Source of the DNA: an uncultured Aquimarina sp.
GTDB taxonomy: Bacteria > Bacteroidota > Bacteroidia > Flavobacteriales > Flavobacteriaceae
Direction: 5' to 3'
Assembly (NCBI GenBank): GCA_947498785.1
Contig: CANMLS010000019.1
Span: forward strand, 1 to 64,000
DNA length: 64,000 nt
This document shows positions 35,438-44,206 of the stretch, piece after piece. Below the pieces are notes generated by a model. That model saw only the letters and a program-made list of their open reading frames with translations. It did no database searches and was not told the origin of the DNA. Position numbers and translations under genes: made by a program. Within the stretch, counting starts at the first letter, position 1, and the number at the start of each line of letters is the position of its first letter.

Positions 35438-35802
35438 TACACTAGCTAAATAACCATTATATTTAGATCCAACCATTTCTTTTTTGTGGTTGGATTTTTT
35501 TATGTTTTATAACAATTCTGATTTAAAAATACTCAAATAAAAAACTATCTTTTTTTAATTAGGAGAAAAAGAAAAATCATGCATAGCTACAATTTAGTTT
35601 TGTTTTGAAGTATCAGTAAAAAAGGACTAATTTTAATGGTAAATTTAAATAAGAAATAGTATTACTTTAAATAAAAAATTAAAACCTATTACTGGTAGAT
35701 AACAAGAAAACCTTGTTAAGGTTATTTAAAATAAAAAGATAAAACTTAATCTTTTATATACATTTACTATAATCATGAAATAACCATTCAACGTATTTGA
35801 TT
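35438..35802. other. 365-nt interval after dnaN
   Basis: Contains the dnaN terminator (35466-35501); the remaining ~300 nt upstream of the M20 peptidase gene are AT-rich with no gene, repeat or clear promoter that I can identify. Confidence 0.6.
35466..35501 (+). terminator. dnaN terminator
   Basis: ATCCAACCA pairs with TGGTTGGAT across an 11-nt loop, followed by seven T. Confidence 0.85.
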
Positions 35803-37323
35803 ATGACTAAGTATCTAATACCTGCCATCTTCCTCTTCATTATCTCCTCTTCTATTGGTCAAAGTATTACAGATCAGGAATTAAATAAATTGTCTCTCAC
35901 TTATGCCAAAACATCGTTTGATGAATTTGTTGATCTCTTAAGTTTACCCAATAATGCACATTTTCCTGAGGATATAGAAAAGAACCTTAAATGGTGTGAA
36001 AAAGCATTTACAGATAGAGGTTTTTCAATTCAACAGCTTACAACAGAAAAAATCCCATTATTATTAGCTAGCAAAAATTATAAAAAAGCAAAGAAAACGG
36101 TCTTGATATATCTTCAGGTGGATGGGCAACCAGTGGATACTACAAAATGGTTTCAAGATAATCCTTATAGAGCTACATTAAAAGAATTTAATGATCAGGA
36201 TAAATCCTGGAGCACAATTTCATTAAATCAATTAAAAGACTCTATTCATCATGATTGGAGAATTTTTGCAAGATCCACCTCTGATGCAAAAGGTCCGGTA
36301 GTTATGTTTCTAAAAGCAATGGATATTATAAATGATCTAAAATATGAGCCCAACTTCAATATAAAAGTGGTTATGGATTTTGAGGAAGAAATTAGTTCTC
36401 CCAGATTACCCAAGGCTGTGCTCGATTATAAAGATCAATTAGCTTCAGATATGCTTGTTATTTTTGATGGACCAATGCATATTTCTAACAAACCAACATT
36501 AGCTTATGGAGCTAGAGGAATAACAACCTTATCTCTTGAGGTCTTTGGCCCGAGAGCGCCTCAACACAGTGGCCACTATGGTAATTATGTTCCAAACCCT
36601 GCATTACGGCTTTCACAATTATTAGCTTCTATGATGCAAGATGATGGTCGTGTAGCTATACCGGGGTGGTATGATGGTATCCAAATTTCTGAAAAAACAA
36701 AAAAAATACTGAAACAAGTTCCTGATGATGAACAAATAATGAGAAAAAAACTAGGTATTGCTTCAATTGATAATATCGCAGAGACCTATCAGGAATCAAT
36801 ACAATATCCTTCGTTAGGAATCCTAGGGATGAAATCTGGGTGGGTTGGTACAAAAAGAAGAACTATTATTCCTTCAAGTGCAATTGCCGAAATGAATATT
36901 AGATTAGTTAAGGAGACTGATGCTAAACATATGGTAGATTTAGTGAAAAATCATATTATAAATCAAGGATATCATATTATCGATAGCGTCCCTACTGAAG
37001 AAGAACGTATGAAATACAAAAAAATCATTCGTTTTAATCATCAAATAGCTTATGATGCCTTTAGAACAGAGTTTGATACCGAAATTGGGGAATGGCTTAG
37101 AAATGCTATAACAAGAGCATTTGGAAAACCTCCTATACAAATACGAACCGGTGGTGGTTCGATTCCTATTTCACCATTTGTAAATACCCTAAACATTCCT
37201 GCGGTTATAGTTCCCACTGTAAATAAAGATAATAATCAACATAGCCCAAACGAGAATATTCGAGTTGGAAACTATATAGACGGTATCAAAACCATTACAG
37301 CAATATTAACTCAAAAGTTATAA
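35803..37323 (+). CDS. Secreted M20-family metallopeptidase-like protein
   Basis: 506 residues from ATG 35803 (a TTG two codons earlier is also open). Signal peptide ends near SSIGQ. The M20 core has IYLQVDGQPVD where HxDxxP is usual, ARSTSDAKGPVV with the bridging Asp, DFEEEISSP with the catalytic Glu pair, PQHSGHYGN of the dimerisation lid, and late GGGSIPIS. The first metal-binding His is Gln in this protein, so activity or metal content may differ. Likely periplasmic dipeptidase-like. The stop is 2 nt before the hydrolase gene, so the two are co-transcribed. Confidence 0.87.
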   Translation: MTKYLIPAIFLFIISSSIGQSITDQELNKLSLTYAKTSFDEFVDLLSLPNNAHFPEDIEKNLKWCEKAFTDRGFSIQQLTTEKIPLLLASKNYKKAKKTVLIYLQVDGQPVDTTKWFQDNPYRATLKEFNDQDKSWSTISLNQLKDSIHHDWRIFARSTSDAKGPVVMFLKAMDIINDLKYEPNFNIKVVMDFEEEISSPRLPKAVLDYKDQLASDMLVIFDGPMHISNKPTLAYGARGITTLSLEVFGPRAPQHSGHYGNYVPNPALRLSQLLASMMQDDGRVAIPGWYDGIQISEKTKKILKQVPDDEQIMRKKLGIASIDNIAETYQESIQYPSLGILGMKSGWVGTKRRTIIPSSAIAEMNIRLVKETDAKHMVDLVKNHIINQGYHIIDSVPTEEERMKYKKIIRFNHQIAYDAFRTEFDTEIGEWLRNAITRAFGKPPIQIRTGGGSIPISPFVNTLNIPAVIVPTVNKDNNQHSPNENIRVGNYIDGIKTITAILTQKL

Positions 37324-37325
37324 AA

Positions 37326-38174
37326 ATGATAACCATTCCCGCAAAAGATGGATATCAACTTATAGGGCAATTATATACTCCTTCATCAAAAGTTACAAAT
37401 GATAAAGTCTTAATTATAAATTCTGCAACAGCAGTCAGTAGAAAATTATATCATCACTATGCGACTTTTATGGCAGAGCATGGATACCATGTAATTACAT
37501 ATGATTATAGAGGTATTGCATCGTCAAGACCACAAAAACTGAGAGGGTTTAAGGCTACTTTCCTAGATTGGGGTGATAAAGATTTTGCGGGAGTCATAAA
37601 TTACGTCAAAAAAGAATTTCCAAATCAAAAAATTCTTACTCTAGGGCATAGTATTGGAGGTACTATTATCGGTATGACAGAAAAAAACACTGAAATCAGT
37701 GGAGTAATAACTGTTGGAGCACAAACTGCATATTATAAAGATTGGCCAAAGAAGCAAAGAGCTAAGATTTATTTCTTATGGCATATTATACTTCCCTGGA
37801 TTACCAATGTTGTTGGTTATTTTCCAGGTAAAAAACTTGGAGTGCTCGAGGATGTTCCAAAGGGAGTGATACATCAGTGGCATAATAGAAGAAAGCATAC
37901 CGATATAAAAAAACAACTAGAAAATAATGGTGTGAAATTATTTTATAATACGTATCAATCAAAATTGCTTACTTTAGGCATAGAAGATGATCCCATAGGA
38001 ACAGAACAAGCAATCAAAAGAACACATGATCTATTTCTGTCAAATCAAAAAGAGATTGAAATTATACGTTTAGAAGAGATTTTAACCGATAAAATTGGTC
38101 ATTTTGGATTTTTTAGAAGAAAATTCATGGAAACACTTTGGGTAAAGACATTAAAATGGTTTGATGACTTATAA
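37326..38174 (+). CDS. Alpha/beta hydrolase
   Basis: 282 residues, no signal peptide. The nucleophile elbow GHSIGG and the oxyanion-side YDYRGIASSRP motif are clear; a C-terminal HFGFFRRKF supplies the likely catalytic His. The family resembles YheT-like or serine aminopeptidase S33 hydrolases; substrate unknown. Separated by 2 nt from the M20 gene and 33 nt from the aldo/keto reductase, it belongs to a run of four to five accessory enzymes. Confidence 0.85.
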   Translation: MITIPAKDGYQLIGQLYTPSSKVTNDKVLIINSATAVSRKLYHHYATFMAEHGYHVITYDYRGIASSRPQKLRGFKATFLDWGDKDFAGVINYVKKEFPNQKILTLGHSIGGTIIGMTEKNTEISGVITVGAQTAYYKDWPKKQRAKIYFLWHIILPWITNVVGYFPGKKLGVLEDVPKGVIHQWHNRRKHTDIKKQLENNGVKLFYNTYQSKLLTLGIEDDPIGTEQAIKRTHDLFLSNQKEIEIIRLEEILTDKIGHFGFFRRKFMETLWVKTLKWFDDL

Positions 38175-38207
38175 CATAAAATATCACACAACAATAATTT
38201 AAAACAG

Positions 38208-39167
38208 ATGGATTACACCTATTCGTCAATCGGACTAGGAACAGCTGCTATTGGCAGACCGCAATATATTAACATCAGAAGAGAAGAAAATACACCTATT
38301 ACTTTAGAAGATTTTAGAAAAAAAGGATGGCAAACTTTAGAACATGCATACCAGCAAGGTATTCGTTATTTTGATACTGCTCCTGGATATGGATTAGCAG
38401 AAGAATTACTTACCGATTGGGTTTTGTCAAAAAAAGATCCAACTATCGAAATAGCAACAAAATGGGGGTATACATATATTGCAAACTTTGATCCTAAAGC
38501 TATACAACATGAGATAAAGGAACATAGTGTTTCTAAGTTAAACGAACAATGGAAACAGTCTAAAAAGATACTTCCATATTTAAAGATATATCAAATTCAT
38601 TCTGCAACATTTGAATCTGGTGTTTTAGAAAATGAGGCTATTTTAAAAAGATTGGCTCAACTAAAATCAAAACATAACCTGATGATTGGAATTACTACTT
38701 CTGGTGCCAACCAACTTGATGTTATTCAAAAAGCGCTTGGGATTGAAGTAGAAGGACATTCTATATTTGATGCTTTTCAGGTCACCTATAATATTCTTGA
38801 TCAGAGTTTAATAGATATTATAAAATATATACATACAAAAAATAAAAAAGTTATTATAAAAGAAGCTTTGGCTAATGGACGCTTGTTTCCTAACAGTAAC
38901 TATCCAAATTATCATAGATTATATGTTTTTTTACAAGAACTTGCCGATAAATATCAAGTTGGGATTGATGCTGTAGCATTGCGGTTTTGTATCGATACAG
39001 TTGCACCTTATAAGATACTTAGTGGAGCTTCAAATGAATCTCATGTTGATGAAAACCTCAAAAGTGCTACCTTCACTCTTGACTCAAAAGAAATAGAAGC
39101 ATTACAATCTTTCCAATCATCCCCGATCAAATATTGGTCTGAACGCAAAAAATTATCATGGAATTAA
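38208..39167 (+). CDS. Aldo/keto reductase
   Basis: 319 residues, (beta/alpha)8 oxidoreductase. The N-terminal SIGLGTAAIGRP, the catalytic region FDTAPGYGLAEELL (Asp, Tyr), K of IATKWGY, QIHSA in place of the usual His motif, and C-terminal ILSGASNESHVDENL NADPH-site are present. Resembles the bacterial L-fucose dehydrogenase or general AKR group; substrate not assignable. Confidence 0.87.
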   Translation: MDYTYSSIGLGTAAIGRPQYINIRREENTPITLEDFRKKGWQTLEHAYQQGIRYFDTAPGYGLAEELLTDWVLSKKDPTIEIATKWGYTYIANFDPKAIQHEIKEHSVSKLNEQWKQSKKILPYLKIYQIHSATFESGVLENEAILKRLAQLKSKHNLMIGITTSGANQLDVIQKALGIEVEGHSIFDAFQVTYNILDQSLIDIIKYIHTKNKKVIIKEALANGRLFPNSNYPNYHRLYVFLQELADKYQVGIDAVALRFCIDTVAPYKILSGASNESHVDENLKSATFTLDSKEIEALQSFQSSPIKYWSERKKLSWN

Positions 39168-39224
39168 TTTTCTGTTAGAAAAATATCCAAACTACCCAAT
39201 CTACTCAGGTTTTCTATATACATC

Positions 39225-39866
39225 ATGAAAAAACTATTAAGCCATTTACTTCCTTTTACAAAAGAAATACCATCCAAAATTAATGGGACTTTAGAGCTCA
39301 CATTGATGAATGGAAAAAAGGTATTAGACAGTCAAAACGCCAATTATTCTTATGGTTCACTGCAAAAATTACTTACTTATGGACTATCGCAAATAGATAT
39401 TCCTACAGATAGCCAGATTCTATTGTTGGGGCTTGGAGGTGGAAGTATTCTACAACCTTTGCGAGAAGAATTTAATCACAAAGGAAAAATAACTGCTATA
39501 GAAATTGACAAAGTCATCATAAAAATTGCAAAAAATGAATTTGATGTTACTGATAACTCTAATCTTGAAATTATATGTGATAATGCACAACACTATGTTA
39601 ATCATTGTAAGAAACAATTCGAAATCATAATCATTGATCTTTTTATTGATAATAAAGTTCCTGAACCATTTTATGAGGATGAGTTTTGGAAAAAAATAAT
39701 TGAATTAATACGACCCAAAGGAAAAGTTGTGTTTAATGCAGGAATCAATTTGAAAGAAAATACTAAAATCAAACATCTTCAGGCAAGTTTCAAATCTCAA
39801 ATTGAGTTTATACAATTTAACAACGTACAAGGAACAAACACATTACTTATAGGAAAAAAGAAGTGA
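39225..39866 (+). CDS. Spermidine synthase-like methyltransferase-fold protein
   Basis: 213 residues, shorter than true spermidine synthases (about 280). It has the Rossmann motif LLLGLGGGSILQPL, the acidic AIEIDKVII and the core IIIDLFIDNKVPEPFY, but not the GGGDG..E active site of aminopropyltransferases. It is more likely one of the SpeE-fold methyltransferase-like proteins of unknown substrate. Probably co-transcribed with the aldo/keto reductase, 57 nt upstream. Confidence 0.8.
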   Translation: MKKLLSHLLPFTKEIPSKINGTLELTLMNGKKVLDSQNANYSYGSLQKLLTYGLSQIDIPTDSQILLLGLGGGSILQPLREEFNHKGKITAIEIDKVIIKIAKNEFDVTDNSNLEIICDNAQHYVNHCKKQFEIIIIDLFIDNKVPEPFYEDEFWKKIIELIRPKGKVVFNAGINLKENTKIKHLQASFKSQIEFIQFNNVQGTNTLLIGKKK

Positions 39867-39947
39867 TTTTTAAACGTTAAAATAATCAGTATATTTCTCT
39901 ATACTTCTAGCAAAACCATAATTTTAGATACTAATTACAACAAAATA

Positions 39948-40883
39948 ATGACTAAAAAAGAGTTAAAAGATCGTCACAATACTATTAAGCCCTATATTCA
40001 TAGAACCCCTGTACTTACATCGAGATTATTAAATGAAATTTCTGGTGCAGAGCTATTCTTTAAATGTGAAAATTTTCAGAGAATGGGGGCTTTTAAAATG
40101 CGTGGAGCTGCCAGTGCTATTTCTAGATTATCTGAAACACAAAAAGCCAAAGGTGTTGTAACTCATTCTTCTGGTAACTTTGCTCAAGCATTATCTTTAG
40201 CTGCGCTAAGCTTAGGAGTAAAAGCATATATCGTAATGCCGTCAAACGCTCCTCAAGTAAAAAAAGATGCCGTAAAAGGATATAAAGGTGAGATTATTGA
40301 GTGCCCTCCCACTCTAGAAGATAGAGAACAAGCTGCAGCTTTAATTCAGAAAGAAAAAGGTGCTACCTTTTTACACCCTTCTGATAATCTGGATGTAATC
40401 CTAGGACAAGGAACTGCTGCTTTAGAATTGTTAGAAGACTACTCTGATCTCGAATATATCCTAACTCCTGTTGGAGGTGGCGGACTTATTGCTGGAACAG
40501 CATTAGCAGCTCATTTTTATGGTAATAACTGTAAAATTATTGGTGGAGAACCTTTTGAAGCTGATGATGCTTACCGTTCATTACAAAGTGGGAAAATTGA
40601 AACTAATGATACAGCAAATACAATTGCAGACGGGTTAAAAACACAATTAGGAGATATTAATTTTCCTATAATCCAAAAACACGTTTCAGAAATTATTAGA
40701 GTTGAAGAACAAGAAATTATTGATGCAATGCGATTGATCTGGGAACGAATGAAAATTATAATAGAACCTTCTTGCGCTGTGCCTTTTGCAGCTCTACTAA
40801 GAGAAAAAGATACGTTTAGACATAAAAAAGTCGGAATTATTCTATCTGGAGGGAATGTAGACTTGGAAAACTTACCTTTTTAA
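39948..40883 (+). CDS. PLP-dependent threonine/serine dehydratase family enzyme
   Basis: 311 residues, fold type II. PLP lysine K50 in GAFKMRGA, substrate loop SSGNFAQAL, phosphate-binding GGGGLIAG, and the C-terminal ILSGGNVDL. There is no C-terminal ACT domain, so it is catabolic threonine ammonia-lyase-like or a serine racemase, not the feedback-regulated IlvA. The sequence does not separate these two. Confidence 0.88.
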   Translation: MTKKELKDRHNTIKPYIHRTPVLTSRLLNEISGAELFFKCENFQRMGAFKMRGAASAISRLSETQKAKGVVTHSSGNFAQALSLAALSLGVKAYIVMPSNAPQVKKDAVKGYKGEIIECPPTLEDREQAAALIQKEKGATFLHPSDNLDVILGQGTAALELLEDYSDLEYILTPVGGGGLIAGTALAAHFYGNNCKIIGGEPFEADDAYRSLQSGKIETNDTANTIADGLKTQLGDINFPIIQKHVSEIIRVEEQEIIDAMRLIWERMKIIIEPSCAVPFAALLREKDTFRHKKVGIILSGGNVDLENLPF

Positions 40884-41034
40884 AAAAATTATAAAGTAAA
40901 AATTCTTATCTGCTTTATTTTCTAATAAACAAGATACGTCTGTTCATTATTTTTCAAATTTTATATATTTTAGATAGTCAACACTTTATAACCAAAAAAC
41001 GCTGATCTTTCTAGTTAGCTATTATTTTAATTTC

Positions 41035-42273
41035 ATGAAAAGTAAACTACTCTTATCAATACTTTTTCTTACTATTATTGCATGTGGAACTGACAAAAAA
41101 GAAAAAGAACCAGTCAATATATCTAATACTTCAGAAATATCTAAAGAGTATACTACTTCTGATTTTAGAAAAAAGGGAATACATTCTAATTTAAATCTAA
41201 CATCAGAAGCTCAATGGGATAGTATTAATAAATTAAAACATCATTATAAACTTGCATCTAAGCATCATCTTCGCAAAGAATACAGAACCTTTGGGTGGCA
41301 TTTATACTCTAGTGGTTCTGCTTATAAGAGTTACAATTTCTCCTTATTATGGGGTATCTCATATTTTTCTTATCAGGTAAATCCCGAAACAGGAAGTTAT
41401 AAAAATATTCATCAATGGAAAACCACAGCGCTTATCGATAGTGCAAAAATTCACCAATGTAAAGTGTTTCTTTCTGTATCTAATTTTGGATCAAAAAACA
41501 ATTCTAAATTTTTATCTAACCCAAAAGCTCAAGAGACTCTTATCGATAGTTTAACTACTTTATTAAAATTAAGAAATGCAGATGGAATAAATATAGATTT
41601 TGAAGGAGTACCTAAAAGAAGCAAGCAAGATTTTAGCAATTTCTTAATTAATCTATCTACCAAATTGCGTGCTTCAAATTCTAAATATTTAGTTTCTTTA
41701 GCATTATATGCTGTCGACCAAAACAAGATTTTTGATATTAAAACTATAAACCCCTATATTGATATCTACACTTTGATGGGATATGATTATTATGGAAGTT
41801 TTAGTGATCAAGCTGGTCCTATATCGCCATTAAACAGCAGCATACAATGGGGCGAGAATAGCGTAGCACATTCAATAGATTATTATCTAGACCAAGGTGT
41901 ATATCCAAATGATTTAATTGTTGGACTCCCCTATTATGGAGGAGAATGGCAAACCAAAACTGTATCAATTCCCAGCAAGACAGATCATTTTATTAAACAC
42001 TATTCCTATACCAGAATTAAGGAAATAATAGAATCTAATCATGTCGAGGTAAAATATGATACTATAAGTTCTAGTGCATATTCGGTTTTTAAGGATACAG
42101 AAGATAATCCTAGACAAATATGGTTTGAAGACAGTATATCACTATCTCATAAATACGATTGGATTAAGAGCAAAAAACTATCTGGAATAGGAATATGGGC
42201 TTTGGGATATGATCATGGCAATCCTGAGTTATGGCATTTATTAGCTAATAAATTTGGAGGAGAAAAAGAATAA
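41035..42273 (+). CDS. GH18-family glycoside hydrolase lipoprotein
   Basis: 412 residues with lipoprotein signal, C17 in TIIAC. The GH18 active-site strand reads D183-G-I-N-I-D-F-E190, with the proton donor E190 kept and the first inner Asp changed to Asn, as in the SleL/YaaH peptidoglycan-active subgroup. Other TIM-barrel strands are VFLSVSNFG and YTLMGYDYYGS, with the terminal GIGIWALGYD. It is probably an outer-membrane-anchored N-acetylglucosaminidase acting on chitin-oligomers or peptidoglycan; which one is uncertain. Confidence 0.88.
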   Translation: MKSKLLLSILFLTIIACGTDKKEKEPVNISNTSEISKEYTTSDFRKKGIHSNLNLTSEAQWDSINKLKHHYKLASKHHLRKEYRTFGWHLYSSGSAYKSYNFSLLWGISYFSYQVNPETGSYKNIHQWKTTALIDSAKIHQCKVFLSVSNFGSKNNSKFLSNPKAQETLIDSLTTLLKLRNADGINIDFEGVPKRSKQDFSNFLINLSTKLRASNSKYLVSLALYAVDQNKIFDIKTINPYIDIYTLMGYDYYGSFSDQAGPISPLNSSIQWGENSVAHSIDYYLDQGVYPNDLIVGLPYYGGEWQTKTVSIPSKTDHFIKHYSYTRIKEIIESNHVEVKYDTISSSAYSVFKDTEDNPRQIWFEDSISLSHKYDWIKSKKLSGIGIWALGYDHGNPELWHLLANKFGGEKE

Positions 42274-42375
42274 TAAGTCTAGAACCTTCTCTCTAAAAAA
42301 TACAGCTAGAATCAAAATTATTTTTTAATAATGATACTTTTGTAACATCAATTTAATCAATCAAAAAATAGAAAG

Positions 42376-42408
42376 ACTGCTAATCCTAAATATGTTAGCA
42401 GTTTTTTT
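42376..42408 (+). terminator. Terminator downstream of GH18 gene
   Basis: ACTGCTAA pairs with TTAGCAGT across a loop, followed by seven T. Confidence 0.8.
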
Positions 42409-42558
42409 ATTTACACAAAAAAGATTAAAGAAAATCATAAATGTTTCTTCATATTTTATCCTTCTTTTGGTTTTATATTTTCTATTCTACTATCAAATAC
42501 AAAATAAACCATAAACATCTGTAAATCTGAATTTTATAAATATAAATATTATTATGTG

Positions 42559-42604
42559 TATATTTGACATTTAACTACTTAATTGCAGATTGCTTTAAGC
42601 AATC
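42559..42604 (+). promoter_or_regulatory. GH16 promoter -7 box and leader palindrome
   Basis: TATATTTG (42559-42566) fits TAnnTTTG; the -33 box is poor. GATTGCTTTAAGCAATC (42588-42604) is a perfect inverted repeat 25 nt before the start and may be an operator or leader hairpin. Confidence 0.4.
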
Positions 42605-42629
42605 ATTTAACACAAAAAACACTTAACAT

Positions 42630-44108
42630 ATGAAAAGTAACTCTTTTCCAGGAATAGCTATGACTATTCTTATCAGTTGCCTAAGTTTTGGAGCACTGAT
42701 CGCGCAACCCGCTTCGCCATCTGGTAAAAAATGGCAACAAGTAAATGAACTCTCTGATAATTTTAACTCATTTGATTCTGGTAAATGGCAGAAAGGACAC
42801 CCTTATTGGACAGGAAGATCTCCTAGTCAATTCAATAATAATAATTTATCCTGGCAGAACGGTAACCTACGTCTTAAAGGAACTTTACGAAATGCAAATA
42901 GACAAGGAGATTTTATATGGACTGCATGCCTCACTTCGAAAGCCAAAAGTTTTAAAAAAGGTATGTATGCAGAAGCTCGTATCAAAAATGCCGATATGGC
43001 GATTGTTTCTTCTTTTTGGATGCAAGGTAATTATAGTGAAATTGATGTGATTGAAAATTGGGGAGAAGTCAAAGCAAATAACTGGCGCCACCTTGATTAT
43101 ACAATGGAAATGAATACGCATTATTATCCTAGACCATGTGGTTGGCCATGTGATAAAAAAACACCAAAACACGCTACCAATCCAAGAAATATAGGCAACT
43201 CTGCAGAATATGCCGTATATGGAGTTTGGTGGGTAGACAGCAGAAATATACGTTGGTATAGAGATGGTGTACAAGTTGCTAGTGTTACTTTACCATACGA
43301 TTTCAATGAAGACATGTATATGTTTTTTGACATGGAAGCATTTACATGGGGACCTGGATTACCTACAAACGGAGATATGAATAATGGAAACAAAAACACG
43401 GCCTATTATGATTGGGTAAAAACCTACAGGCTGGTTAATGATTCTTCAGGTGGTGGATCTTTAGCTGCACTTAAAGGAAATAATAATAAACATGTAAGTT
43501 CTGAAAATGCAGTAAACCCAATGAATTGTAATCGCAATAATATTGGAGCATGGGAAAAATTTGAGATTTCTGTAATAGGATCGATCAATGGTAATGATAT
43601 AGTTACTTTAAAAGGGAATAACGAAAAATATATCAGTTCTGAAAACGGCGTAAAGCCAATTACATGTAATAGAACTAATGTTGGTAATTGGGAAAAGTTC
43701 GAGCTTATACATCATGGTAATCAAATCTATAGTTTAAAAGGAAATAACGGAAAATACATCAGTTCTGAAAATGGTTCTAGAGCAATGACTTGTAACAGAA
43801 GTAGTATTGGAAATCAGGAAAAATTTACTATACAATACGGCTTATCAAAAGCGATTCATACTTCAATTTCTACTGGATTTGATATGTATCCAAATCCTAC
43901 TCTTGGCAAACAAGTGACCATTGATCTAGGAGAGTATTCTGGAGTAAGTAATCTTTTTATTTATGACATTCAAGGCAAGGAAATAATCAATAAAGAATTC
44001 GATGGTTCTCAATATCAAATCAACAAGGATATAATCCCATCTAAAGGGTTATATTTAATCAAAGTTAAAAATACTGAAGGTGAATTTGTTCAAAAATTGA
44101 TTCATTAG
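42630..44108 (+). CDS. Secreted GH16 glycanase with fascin-like beta-trefoil and T9SS sorting domain
   Basis: 492 residues. Signal peptide to about residue 25 (GALIAQ). GH16 domain about 28-270 with the catalytic signature S-E137-I-D139-V-I-E142, aromatic WMQGNYS and WGPGLP loops; features such as GHPYWTGRSPSQFN resemble beta-agarase and beta-porphyranase subfamilies. Three internal repeats of 40-50 residues (SLKGNNxKYxSSENG...CNRxxIGxWEKF) make a fascin-like beta-trefoil (about 274-412), a probable carbohydrate-binding module. A T9SS type A sorting domain begins at MYPNPTLGKQ (about 420-492). Likely substrate: a red-algal galactan; exact linkage not determinable. Confidence 0.92.
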   Translation: MKSNSFPGIAMTILISCLSFGALIAQPASPSGKKWQQVNELSDNFNSFDSGKWQKGHPYWTGRSPSQFNNNNLSWQNGNLRLKGTLRNANRQGDFIWTACLTSKAKSFKKGMYAEARIKNADMAIVSSFWMQGNYSEIDVIENWGEVKANNWRHLDYTMEMNTHYYPRPCGWPCDKKTPKHATNPRNIGNSAEYAVYGVWWVDSRNIRWYRDGVQVASVTLPYDFNEDMYMFFDMEAFTWGPGLPTNGDMNNGNKNTAYYDWVKTYRLVNDSSGGGSLAALKGNNNKHVSSENAVNPMNCNRNNIGAWEKFEISVIGSINGNDIVTLKGNNEKYISSENGVKPITCNRTNVGNWEKFELIHHGNQIYSLKGNNGKYISSENGSRAMTCNRSSIGNQEKFTIQYGLSKAIHTSISTGFDMYPNPTLGKQVTIDLGEYSGVSNLFIYDIQGKEIINKEFDGSQYQINKDIIPSKGLYLIKVKNTEGEFVQKLIH

Positions 44109-44130
44109 TATTGTAAAAAAACAAAATACA

Positions 44131-44165
44131 AAAGGCTGCTAATTCCTATTTTTAGCAGCCTTTTT
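44131..44165. terminator. Bidirectional terminator between GH16 gene and gltD
   Basis: AAAGGCTGCTAA pairs with TTAGCAGCCTTT across 9 nt, with T on both outer sides. Confidence 0.85.
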
Positions 44166-44206
44166 ATAACAATAATTGAATATTTAAAAATAAAATTTAT
44201 TAGGTA

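Larger units (their letters stand above)
42274..42629. other. 356-nt interval between GH18 and GH16 genes
   Basis: Holds the GH18 terminator (42376-42408), a possible -7 box TATATTTG (42559-42566) and an adjoining palindrome (42588-42604) in the GH16 leader. No gene seen. Confidence 0.6.

Noticed and set aside
37150..37165. GGTTCGATTCC, resembling a tRNA T-arm
   Set aside because: Lies in frame inside the M20 peptidase gene; no acceptor, D-arm or anticodon arm around it.
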